Notes under the pieces: model-generated | What the model was told of the DNA's origin: nothing | Database searches by the model: none | The model's input: only the letters and a program-made list of their open reading frames with translations | Assembly: GCF_037975245.1 (NCBI RefSeq) | Contig: NC_092580.1 | Coordinates: 29,351,501 to 29,415,500 of the forward strand | DNA: 64,000 nucleotides | Reading direction: 5' to 3' | From: Apostichopus japonicus | Lineage: Eukaryota > Echinodermata > Holothuroidea > Aspidochirotida > Stichopodidae | Position numbers and translations under genes: made by a program | In this document: positions 22,145 through 32,342 of the stretch, piece by piece | How positions within the stretch are numbered: position 1 is the first letter of the stretch | Layout of the letters: every line of letters begins with the position of its first letter

Positions 22145-23062
22145 CTGAAAGAAATATAGAAAGATGAAAACAAATGTAATATGGATCATCTTTAGTCAAA
22201 ACCGACACTCATGCTTTTCAACAGTATAGGTTTCGTTTTATAAGTGATTAAGTTTGGAAATACATATATAACTGTATGTATATATATAAGGACAAAAAAG
22301 AGAATTGATACGACTTGAAGTGTGGAGAGAGGCAATGAAAAGGGAGGGAGGGAGGGATGCCCTGTCGGATTATTCGATCATGTTTGAAGGGCACCACTGA
22401 CACTATTTACATCTTGAAACTGGTTATACTCGCTGCTCAGTACTGCATCTTAGCCGTGTATATTTACCTGCTGGTGGTTCGTTGACGGGTCTGTTCGGGT
22501 TACCACGTGGTGTATTCACGACACCCTGACACAACCTCTGAACCTTCCTGCAGGCGTTAGCCTTCCCCTTGTCACATTGCTTCTGAAACTTTTTGCAGTT
22601 TACTGCAGGTTTGGGTTTCTTAGCAGCTGAAGGAAAGGAGACAAAAATGTCAGAATTAAATGTTATTTCATGTGTTTTGATTACATCCTTATAAGTGTAT
22701 ACCACCCGTTGGGGGAGGTTTTACATTCAATGATGGAAGAATTATATCACCTCAATTTTTTGACATAAGAAATAGCATGAATATGCCTCAGAATGCATCA
22801 TTTAGCGTTTAACCTTTCCATTTTGTCCTAGGGGAGGATCCCCGGGACCCCCACCCCTTACCCCAACATGTATGGGATTCGGCTTCAATGATCACAGGGC
22901 CACACCCGCCTCCTTTGTCAAATCCTAATTCTGCCCCTGTCCCTTCCATAAACGTTCCTGCTCGAGACATTTACACAATCGAGAGAATCATAATTTCATC
23001 TTACCATCGACGCAGAGCGATGCTAGAACCAGAATTGCAACAGCAATAAATAAAATCCTCAT
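21543..23062 (-). CDS. Secreted Kazal-domain protein with four-cysteine module and Glu-Glu-Pro repeat tail (3 exons)
   Basis: Joining 23062..23005, 22626..22468 and 22144..21543 (minus strand) gives 272 residues with clean GT/AG sites and phase-1 introns. Order: signal peptide (1-19, MRILFIAVAILVLASLCVD); a basic module with Cys at 30, 37, 45 and 52; a Pro/Asn linker; a Kazal domain with six cysteines at 77, 81, 90, 101, 108 and 122 and the family core VCGTNGRTYPSEC; a Gly/Ser/Glu linker; about 25 Glu-Glu-Pro triplets with occasional Gln; and a short FSIPGFP end. Kazal domains usually inhibit serine proteases. The first two cysteines are only three residues apart, a non-classical spacing, and the position two after Cys81 is Gly, so inhibition is uncertain. 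The acidic repeat could bind cations or mineral. It is the probable tandem paralogue of the FN3 gene. Confidence 0.85.
21655..21875. repeat. TCTGGTTCC/TCTGGTTCT coding microsatellite
   Basis: A 9-bp-like repeat of TCTGGTTCC, TCTGGTTCT and TCTTGTTCT in the last exon of the Kazal gene, read on the minus strand as (Glu-Glu-Pro)n with Glu-Glu-Gln variants. Length is probably polymorphic. Confidence 0.95.
22468..22626 (-). CDS. Exon 2, Kazal gene: C-x6-C-x7-C-x6-C module
   Basis: Acceptor CTTTCCTTCAG, donor GTAAAT, phase 1-1. The module reads NCKKFQKQCDKG onward to VQRLC, followed by a linker of Pro, Asn and Arg ending PPAG, like the VPAG end of the paralogous exon. Confidence 0.85.
22826..22939. 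mobile_element. Short hAT-like MITE remnant
   Basis: The left end, CTAGGGGAGGATCC, and the right end, ATTCTGCCCCTG, are approximate inverted repeats of the CAGGGGCGGATCC type. It is about 114 bp, in intron 1 of the Kazal gene. No clear 8-bp target duplication was seen. Confidence 0.4.
23005..23062 (-). CDS. Exon 1, Kazal gene: signal peptide
   Basis: ATG at 23062, hydrophobic leader, donor GTAAGA in phase 1. Same position and phase as exon 1 of the FN3 gene. Confidence 0.85.
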
Positions 23063-25796
23063 CTGTTGACAAATGAAGAAACTGAATAATGAGATGCATT
23101 CTCGAAATCCGATCATGACCTAATTATCTATAAATAGATGTAATACCGCCCACTGATGCATTGCACGTGTATATCCTCTCGAGACTGCAAAAGATTATAT
23201 AACGGAAGCATATACACGAGAGGAGTTTTGTCATTGGGGAGGACTTGACGTAACGTTATTAATTAATAACTTTTTCGGGTTAATCAGAGTTTAAAAATCC
23301 AAACATGCTCAACTTGAAACACCAAAATTGGTCGCCTCATATTGTACCACCTATATAACCGCTATACTGAAATAATTTGTTTATTTCTATAAGATTCTTG
23401 AAAGAGAAAGTGCCTTACATCCACGAACGCAAAGAGAAAATAAACGGTTATGATCACCGAAGCAAACCACCGGCCGTCGCTGATTTGTAAATTATCCCAT
23501 CATTAATTTTTCGCACTTGAGAACAGATTGTCTCTCCTTGTTTCATCAAGCACAACTATACGTGGAAAGGACCCCAACCCCCACCCCCGGGTGAACTCAA
23601 GTCGTACGTTAGTTCTAAGTACAACTGTACAGCTCGTAAATACACCATGTAATCTTTTTCGTGACGTAGCTTCATCTGCAACTTATGGTTGTAATAACGT
23701 CAAAAATTATACCGCCACAAATTGGGAAGGATGGCATACTTCATGTAGAGCCCTTATCAATCCGCCTAAGTGGTCACCTTAGCGAAAAGCGCCGCAAAAG
23801 GAACATGAGAAATATATTGTGGCAAGTTGAAACCTTTAAAGAGAATATATGGTATAGGAATTTGGATACTGGTGACTAAAGAGAATTGCTTCTGTATGGT
23901 TATTGTACGGAAATTTGAATGTGCGATAAATGTTTGTCACTGTGTCAGCTATCCAGTGATTTGTAGCTTTTACCTAGAGAGAAATTCTACAGGGATTTAG
24001 AGACTACATTACTTTGACGAGTTTAGTGTGTGAGTCAACTAGACATTTACACAGAGTAGTCATAAAGCTGTAAAGATTGCAGACTAATGTTTCCCTATTT
24101 ATAAAATGTAAAATGATCCATTTGTATGGTCTAAAAATAGCGCATCGATTCCAAACGACTTCATTGATCCTTCCTCGCTATAGCACTCAATAGCTCAATG
24201 GGTGACCTTTGACCGGAGAGCAGGACACACCAGTGATAATGATTGGGATAGGCCTATGTCTTTAAGTCACGTCCTGCAAGGAAATTGTCCATTATAAAGC
24301 TATAACTGACAATGAAATCCCAAAGCTATTAACAGTTTCTTGTTGTTGATATACCTGGATGGTTGTCATGGGAACCAGTACTGGAGCAGAGCTATACGTC
24401 CTGTTTAACAGGAAGTTTTAATTGATTGATCAAGTCCAAATTTCTACCAATTAAAGAATTTTCATTATGAGTCGTCTTAGCAACAAAATTCTCATAACAA
24501 GTCAAAGCAAGAATCTAGTATTTGTAATGAAAGAACGAAAATTAACCATATAAAAAAAAAATAATAACTAGCAAGTGGTCACCGTGAACAAACGATTTCC
24601 TTAAGACATGCCACTAGTATCCTTTCATACACCATTGCTAGTATAAGTGGAAACATTTTTTTGGGAAATGCTTAAAATCGTTACTTTAACGTTTACATAA
24701 GAAGTATAGACTCTGTATGATTATTAACTAATATTATACATATTCCTTTATATTTGTTGGTACCATGAGCAACTTTAACGTTGAACTAATCAATTCATGT
24801 TATCATCGGTCTGTAAAATTCATATATCCAGTTTTTAGTATTTTTTCTCTTTTCAATCTTACATCGTTTTGAGAAAATTTGAAGGAAAACTTAAAAACAT
24901 GTCGCAAAGACCCTCCTTCGAAAATACGAGAGAAACTGTTTAAAAATGCCATGTTTTTTTACTGAGCTTAGATGTTTGTGTAAACTTAGTATACAGATTG
25001 GGAAAGTATGATATGAGAGCTGGTTGTTGCAAGAATAAACCGTGAACCGTAAGTTTTATTTTGCAACTATGACGTTTATTTCATGTTGAGGGTAATTTTG
25101 ACCCGTTGAAGACTATCGGGTGGATGTTGATCACAAATTACCTGTCGTTATTGTTGTTTATAAGGACTGAAGGAGATAGAAACAATGGAAGGAATATAAT
25201 GAAATAACGTCCAAAGTGTAAATAATGTCCAAAAATTAAAAGAGACGGTTCCTTGTAAAGCGTTTCCGGCTATTTCCAGCTCTTATTCCTCCCCTCTTAA
25301 GAACAGCTTCTATTGACCAATGTATGACGTGCGACAGGGCCCCAGATAACGAGGCCATGTGGGTCATACGGGCGTGGTGCCTTCCCAGCGGCAATTTTTA
25401 AGACCACTGAACAGTTAAGACCACTGGTCTGACTCCTACTTCCCGCCCTTCCCACCCCACCCAATCTTTTTTGTCGGGGTGTCTGTGTTGGGTTTTTCTA
25501 TCTATCTACAATAAAAACTAGCGAGTTAAGACAAAGTTGCTTGACGTGCACGAATGAATTCAACCAAGTAGCGTGCGAGTTTGAAAACGAAATAGAGGGC
25601 GACAATAGAAATTAGTTACCGGACGTAAATGCTTTAATATACCACTACAATTTCCAAGAAAGACGTTCAAAGGACGAAAACGCTGGGATAAATCCGAAAG
25701 ACCTAGACTTTTACAAACTGAAATTTTGATCCAAATTTTGCTTCTTCAAAAAAGTCAGATACCGTAAGAAGGCTAAGATACACCAACTAGTAGGCC

Positions 25797-25925
25797 TAGT
25801 ACGGTCGAGTGGTATGGTCGAGTGGATAAAGGCGTTATCATTAGAAGCTGGCAATGAAACCAAGCACTTGGGAGGTCGCGGGTTCGACCCATGTTCGGCC
25901 AAAGTGAGGTGCAGTGTTCATCCAG
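25797..25925 (+). mobile_element. tRNA-derived SINE-like element
   Basis: TGGTCGAGTGGATAAAGGC (A-box region, Ser/Leu-type tRNA) is followed about 45 bases later by GCGGGTTCGACCC, a perfect B box. The distance and the long variable region fit a class II tRNA ancestor. The acceptor stem does not close and a non-tRNA tail follows, so it is a SINE or tRNA pseudogene rather than a working tRNA. Confidence 0.6.
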
Positions 25926-26074
25926 GAGAGTTCCACCGTTTTTCCCATTTGAAATAGTCTACCAACTTGTATAAAATCCACAAATGGGCTAACCCTGTAA
26001 ATTGTCTAGCCATCAGTGTAAGTAATAATGCACATGTGGTTGCTTAGCTTCGTAAAACTACTGTTTATAAAAGG

Positions 26075-26530
26075 ACACAAAAACTACCATCATCTTTAGT
26101 CTATATAACCAAGATCTTTGTGAAGACCAACTCCCCCAAACAGCTCAGAACAAAATCATTCTAATTAGGAGATATCTTAGTTTAAAAAGTCGTGTCTGGG
26201 GAGATGCCATTTTGTAAATATGTGACGTCATTGTGCCAATAGGACTGATCTTAGCCATTTTACTTAAATTTTCTCTTTCATTTTCTTTTCATATTCTCGT
26301 GGTAGAATATGATAACAGTGTTGACACTGTAACCAATGCCATCATTAAGAGTGTTAAAGAGCTAGCTCAATAATTTAGATTCAGCATTTGCACATACACA
26401 AAATCTACATTACGGAAAATAAACATTGTAAATTAATACTGAAAGCATGAAAGAAAGGAAGTACAGGTGGTGAGATGATGTCATATGTAGACTTCATCAA
26501 GTCTTCAGTCTTGTATGTGAATAAAAAACA
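26075..26530 (+). mobile_element. MITE copy A of a ~530-bp family
   Basis: It shares an extended match with the reverse complement of 40590-40908, including CTCCCCCAAACAGCT, GATATCTTAGTTTAAA, TTTGACACTGAAACAAT-like and GCATTTGCA tracts, and its right part matches the left part of copy B (TAGACTTCATCAAGTCTTCAG). The right end is eroded. The two family members lie in opposite orientation. Confidence 0.65.
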
Positions 26531-27997
26531 AATATTCTTGTAGTATATAATAATTAAAGGTTGGTTTATGTCTCCTTTCCGTGACGTCTGAATAACGATT
26601 ATGATGTCGACTGAATGATGCCTCTGTGTTGTGGGTATATGCCAGCAGACTGATCATGTGGCACTGGATACTATATAGGAACAGTGACAATTTATCAACT
26701 CAGGAAAGGCTCTCGTTGGGTCATTGTCAATCCTATTTTGAGTACTTCTGGGTATAGGTTTGGTAACATTGTCGACCAAATTCCCTATTTAGCTATTTCA
26801 GACTATGGCTCTCGGACAGTCGCGGATGAAATAGAAAATCGTCGGCTAACTTAGCTTCAGTTGTAAACAATATGTTTGTTCTTACAATTGTTGATATTTC
26901 TCGACATCGCTGGTAATACTAAACACATTTGTGACATGTAGACAAAGATATTCTTGGGTTACATGTACATGAATCGGTCGTGAAGAAATGTTGTATCCGA
27001 ACTGCTCATAGAATTTTTAGATTTTAGAAAACACAACTTGACATTATATCCCTTGTAAAAGGGTTTAATCTTATTGTGTGACATATAATGTGACTTATAA
27101 TATACTGATCCAGTTTCTAAAATATGAATAGCAAATGCACAATACAGTATATATAATGGTTGTCATTAATGTACAAGAAGCGCCTATACAGGGAGAGCAA
27201 CATCGACAAATAGAAAACATAGATATTTGTTGTTAACCCACAAAGGTCGAGATCGGCTAGATAATGAATCGTTCGTATAAAACCTTTTTGTTTTATTTGA
27301 AAAATAACATTTTCGAAAGTTGCCTGTTTATGTTACGAAGTTTATGTACACAAAGATTCAATAATAATAAATCTTCAAACTAGCTATACAATTTCACGAC
27401 AAATTCCAAAACAGTAATTGATACAAAGACTTTTATACATATGAAACTAAAAGCAAACAGTAAAATGTATAGAACCTACCTTGAACTGTTAAGTTGGAAC
27501 CTATTCGATAGATTTGTACAATTGATGTTCAACCGTTTCACACAAAGACGATGGTTAGGCAATTAATATTGTTTACACTAGTCTGGTTTTATAACAACTC
27601 TACAGGCAAGAAAATCTACGGTAGCCTTAGGGGCCATTTCAAAGTGTAAATTAGTACATATCCGGTATGACATCTTTCCATCATATTTACATATGCGTCA
27701 CTCGTAATGAATAATAATCATTTTCAGTAATGTATTTATAGCTAGATGTTTGCCCATTATGTTGCGGTTATATGATTGACAAGTTTGCCTTGCCCGAACT
27801 ATATGTTCTGGCCATGTAGCCTAACGTCCTATGCAAGTTGCATCAGAGGTTTGATTTCAGGTCTATATTCAGGAAGAAAATCTGATAGGAGTAAAAAAAA
27901 TTCTTGTTATTAGACTTTAAGAATGAATAATAGAAATGATGAATCTAACTAGTAGGATGATGAAAACGATAAATCATAAACTTCACACAATGCATAC

Positions 27998-28290
27998 CAA
28001 GGGAGGATCCACTATACCTAAAAAGAGGGAGGTGTAACCATGGAGTCGTTGAAACAGACTCCCATGTGAGGAGAGGTTCTGGGAGTGCTCCTCAAGAAAA
28101 AAAACACAAACATTTGGACTTCAAATGGTACCTTATGAGGCATATTTTGGCTACAAATTAGGTCTAGAATTGACAGGTCTTCAGACAAAGTTGTGCTAAA
28201 AACTGATATTAATATTTTTTGTGGGATTAAAAACGGAATTTTACAACCTTCGCCCCCTCCGCCACATCCCATCCCCACCGCCTCGGACCA
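27998..28290. mobile_element. hAT-like element remnant, second copy of the 10400 family
   Basis: It begins AAGGGAGGATCC and contains GAGTCGTTGAAACAGACTCC and a GTGCTCCTCAAG tract matching 10400-10560. Boundaries are uncertain. Confidence 0.45.
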
Positions 28291-30035
28291 GAGCTTGTCG
28301 ACAGCTTACGTTTACTCCACATTTATGCACGAATACAGCAAAAATCTACAAGTGACTAACACACTTTCTTATGGTTTATGGTAAGCGTTTTTGAATTTCT
28401 ATGACGTGTTGTCGGGAAATGTGTGAGTGAATACGCTGTAGTTATTGTTTGCTTCAAGCACCCATGGGAGACAGTCGTTATCAGCTCGTTCGCTTGCTAT
28501 ATGAGAACGGCGTATATAGGTATGGCATTACTCTAAAGCTACCCCCCCCCCCAACACACACACAAATATATCCCTTCCTATATATCCCCATCACCCCTCA
28601 CATACTCTGGTTCTTTTACAGCTAATGCAAAAAGGTCTGCAAAATGTACGATGCTGCATGAAGACATCAAAGTAACAGGAAACTTCAGAATAGAAACAAA
28701 TAATATCAGCATCATATCAGCATCATATTATTTAAGTATGTCAATCAAATGGTTTATGAGATTAATGTATTCAACATTGTTCTTTCACTTTCACTAAATC
28801 CGATGAGATGAGATGTACCCTACCCTTGGAAATAAAGTTTAATGCATATTCCATCTTCCCTGAGTCCCAGACAGGGTAACTCGCCACCAACAACTTTCTT
28901 TTTAATCATTCATCCTGAAACGCTGTAATCAACTCTTCCTGTCCAATTAACAAACCAATGAAACCATTTATTGTATGCAAAAAAATCACAAGTATGTCAC
29001 AATGTCTGTAATGGGTGAGGAACGTTGAAAGTACACAAACAGTCAATTTGAATTATAATTATTAATGACAAGATATAACGAGATGTATCTCCCTTCGGGA
29101 ATCAAAAATTGACCATTACTAGGGACGTGGACTATCACCTGTAAAATGAACAAGGGGATTTAGGAAGTTAAAAATTTGAGGCAAAGAGACTGTACGTGCA
29201 AGATACGCACATAATACGATTTTGCCTCTTAAATTTGTGAAATAGTTGGTGACTGCTATACTGATACATGATTAACAATTCTTTTGGACATTATTAGTCT
29301 CACCATTGTGATCTTCCTCAAGATGGGGATGGGGGGTGGGTGGGGGGGGCATTGTAGCTGGAATGGAGTCTCAACTGAGTAACATTCTCGGCGGTGTGCC
29401 TAAGTCAGCAGATCATTGGCAAAATGCTGCCCGCGCACGCACTGAGCCCCACCAGCAGGTTTGCAAAGCCTTGTTAATGTACGTGTGCCTTAATTTGAGT
29501 GTGAGCGGCTTTAATTATTGACTTTGTAAAATAAAACACCGGTTATTAATACGGTACCACATTTAAAGCCACCAGAACAGGGACAAAGGTTTTTAGTGCC
29601 CCCCTACAATCAGGCTTCAAACCACAAAAAGTAAGTGTAGGGTGTACACAACGCATGAGTGACAGCTACTAAAAGTGGCCCATTTACATCAGGTGAATAC
29701 CTGCTGATAGCAGAATCAAACAGCCTGCTATAAAGGAAAAACAGGCAGGGATTGAAGATGGAAATAAAAGCCTGGAAAATTAACAATAAACATATATCCC
29801 TGTGATATACGAAGTGAAGTTTTCGACGGATTAAAGCAAAATTCCCATGCCTTTTGGAATGTTATTGATTAATCAGAGAGTCCATGAGGAATGATTGCAA
29901 TGTCTAGATTCAAAGTTTGGAAAGGATCTAAGTGAACATTTTGGAAGGTTTAATGATTCATGTATAGTAATGACATTACCTTCCGCTTAGCTCAAACTGC
30001 ACTTGACTTTTCCTGTTTTAATTGTCAATGTTAGT

Positions 30036-31141
30036 TGTCAAAGCAGTGGCGGCGGAACCGGGGGGGCTTGGGGGGGGGGGCTCAGCCCCCCCAATAAAAA
30101 AGTTGAGGGGGCAAATGCATGATAAGCCCCCCCAATATTTACCAAGGCTCCGAAACTTACATCTGCCCATTTTTCAATGCATACTTGTCGATCTGTCCGA
30201 TGCACACGTATACTCTATAGGTGTAATAATTTAAGTAATTGCTGGGGGACCCTCGGCCCGTCCCTTGGCTATAGACCACATTGTCACCCCAACCGCGTCT
30301 TCACGCCCCGTGAAAAGTGGAAGCAGTGAGTGTGAGTACCGGTGAGCGTAACACAACTTCGTCTTAGGCCAATGACTTGCCTCATTTCAGCCAGTTCTCC
30401 AACATCCCCTTACTTAGTGGTGGATCGAGCGTCCATATATACAGTCAGGGCGGATCCCCCCCCCCCCTGACGGACTCAAATGGACTGCTGGCGCCCTTTT
30501 CAGCTTTTCACTACTTTTTACTTATTCGCGATTTTTGACTATTTTATTGCGCTCTCATATACCTATTGACATTTGTCATATTCTGTCGGTGTATTTTCCG
30601 ACAAAATGGCGACGACACCTATTTATTCTCCGTTTATCTGCAAATTAGCAAGGCCCCGGAAAGGGTCATTTCCTGCAATCTCGGGAGTATCTTTACTCAA
30701 AAATTTTCTGTACGCTCCGCGCCAACCTGTGGTGGCGCTCCGCTTAGATAGTGTCGAAAGCGCCCCTACAGACCATTCTTGCCCCCCCCCCGACCAATAC
30801 CCCTAGCCCCGCCACTGCCCTTACTACACTCAAAAACGTCTTTGCGAGTACACTAAAAGTAATAGCAACTCTCTTAAAACACCATCGAATATACAAATTA
30901 CAATGTTTTTACAGACTTAACGTGCAATCTGAGAAATTGCAGGCTTGAGACACATATTTTAGGGCCAGGTATTCGCAGCATAAAACACTCGGGAAGTGCC
31001 GTTTCCGGTCATCTGGGGGTTTGAAAAAACCCAAAATTTTCTTGTACGCTCCGCGCCAACCGATGGTGGCGCTCCGCTTAGATAGTCTCCACACATTAGC
31101 CCCCCCAATAATTTTTCCGTTCCGCCGCGCCTGTGTCAAAG
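30036..31141. mobile_element. hAT-like non-autonomous element with 8-bp target duplication, carrying a nested element
   Basis: The element proper is 30044-31133, flanked on both sides by TGTCAAAG. The inverted ends are CAGTGGCGGCGGAAC and, from the right end reversed, CAGGCGCGGCGGAAC. Next to the ends are poly-G/poly-C tracts that can form hairpins. Its right portion (TACGCTCCGCGCCAACC, GGTGGCGCTCCGCTTAGATAG) is homologous to the nested element at 30415-30817, so the two are related subfamilies. An 8-bp duplication is the hAT signature. No transposase frame. Confidence 0.8.
30407..30825. mobile_element. Nested 403-bp hAT-like MITE (solo copy of the inner element)
   Basis: The element 30415-30817 is flanked by CCCTTACT on both sides. 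The ends TAGTGGTGGATCGAGCG and CCCCGCCACTG match the inner element at 51453-51837, and the interior is highly similar across the full length (GACGGACTCAAATGGACTGC, TCATTTCC, CGCTCCGCTTAGATAGTGTC). Confidence 0.85.
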
Positions 31142-31384
31142 TAGGAAATTTCATAAAGTTAAAAAAGGAGCGTTGCGTGTGCATGGTTCTGATAGTATTC
31201 GCTGGTGGATATTTAGTAAATAGTTTCCTAGTAAATTAGAACCCGTATATACGTACAATTTGAAGAAAGAAGTGAAATACCCTGTTCATTGAAAAATGCT
31301 CTACTATCATCTGTCCCAGCGGTAAAGATTCCTTACTATATGTGATCTAACACTTGCAAAAGTTTATGGATTATGTAAAATTAA

Positions 31385-31815
31385 ATTGGAGATAAAGTAC
31401 AATTTGCTTATAGAGAAGGAGTATCCTGTATTGATGCTATGTGCTCGTATACTTATCCACGATAACATTTGAATAGTAAGGAAACAACTATATCAGAAGT
31501 ATTTTTCATGACTGATTATTATATTGCTTTCAACACAGTATTACCAAATCAATTATTAAAAAGATCTGTCGACAGTCACTAATGAGCCTTGGCTTATTTC
31601 GCTGGTTTCAGCAATTTCCACATGGATGGAAAAAACCAAGTAAAGCTGGATAAAGGGTTTTCGGAAATTTCAAAAATAAAAGTTGGTGTGTCACAGGGAG
31701 GTCCACTATCTGCTTTACTCTTTACTATATACAGAGATGAAATCAAGTCAAACGAATTTATTTCGCTCATCAAATATGCTGAGATACTGCTTCGTATCAA
31801 ATGTTATGAGTAAAG
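31385..31815 (+). pseudogene. Non-LTR reverse-transcriptase remnant
   Basis: Broken frames read AYREGVSCIDAM, then FMTDYYIAFNTVLPNQLL (equivalent to the LDFSKAFDTV motif of RT), then KVGVSQGGPLSALLFTIYRDEI, the classic GVPQGSxLSPLLF motif 5 region. The catalytic box after it is lost. The pattern resembles CR1/jockey-type LINEs rather than the L1-like copy at 1735. Confidence 0.75.
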
Positions 31816-32253
31816 TCTATTATGCTCTCTCTGGGTTAGCAATATATTGTGCCCTGTTTTAACATTTTGTGCATACTGTTTTAATATTGTATTTTATTAC
31901 ACCGTATTATAAATTAATTGAACGCTCCACGAGTCATTATATTGTGCGGTGTTAGAATAATATGGAGGGCCAGCACCTTTATGAAAATAATATGAAATCT
32001 AAAAAAAAAAAAATTGTTTTCTAAATTTGGAGCCAAATACGGAGGATAAAGATGACTTTTGCTGTTTACAACTTTACACGTTTTCTTAATTGGAGGTCCT
32101 TCGGCCCATAGACATTCGCAAAGAGCCATTACAAGAGGCAACGTAACTATGGAGTAGTTTGTTAAGAAAGGGATTTCTATCTTTTGTATACTACCGCGAC
32201 CGCTCTTCTTGTTAATAAATTTAAAAGAAATCCAGTTATAAACGACTCTAGAG
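31816..32253. promoter_or_regulatory. Region upstream of ZC3HC1 (promoter and 5' UTR expected)
   Basis: A gene-free 440 bp between the RT remnant and the ZC3HC1 start. An in-frame TAA at 32239-32241 precedes the ATG. No TATA box or initiator could be assigned with confidence. Confidence 0.35.
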
Positions 32254-32342
32254 ATGGACGTTGTTGAGCGAAGTAAACCCAGACGAATAAAAGCTTTGTT
32301 ATCTTCATTTCTTAGAAGGGACCAAGAACCGGAAATAAATAG
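32254..32342 (+). CDS. ZC3HC1: ZC3HC1 exon 1
   Basis: ATG preceded in frame by TAA. It encodes MDVVERSKPRRIKALLSSFL and ends in phase 2 before GTGAAA. No independent homology fixes it beyond the basic KPRRIKALL stretch, but the phase matches exon 2. Confidence 0.75.

Larger units (their letters stand above)
23063..30035. other. Intergenic, no gene recognised
   Basis: Seven kilobases without a conserved coding segment. It contains the SINE-like unit at 25797, a MITE at 26075 and a hAT-like remnant at 27998. Short frames here have no domain signature. Confidence 0.6.
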
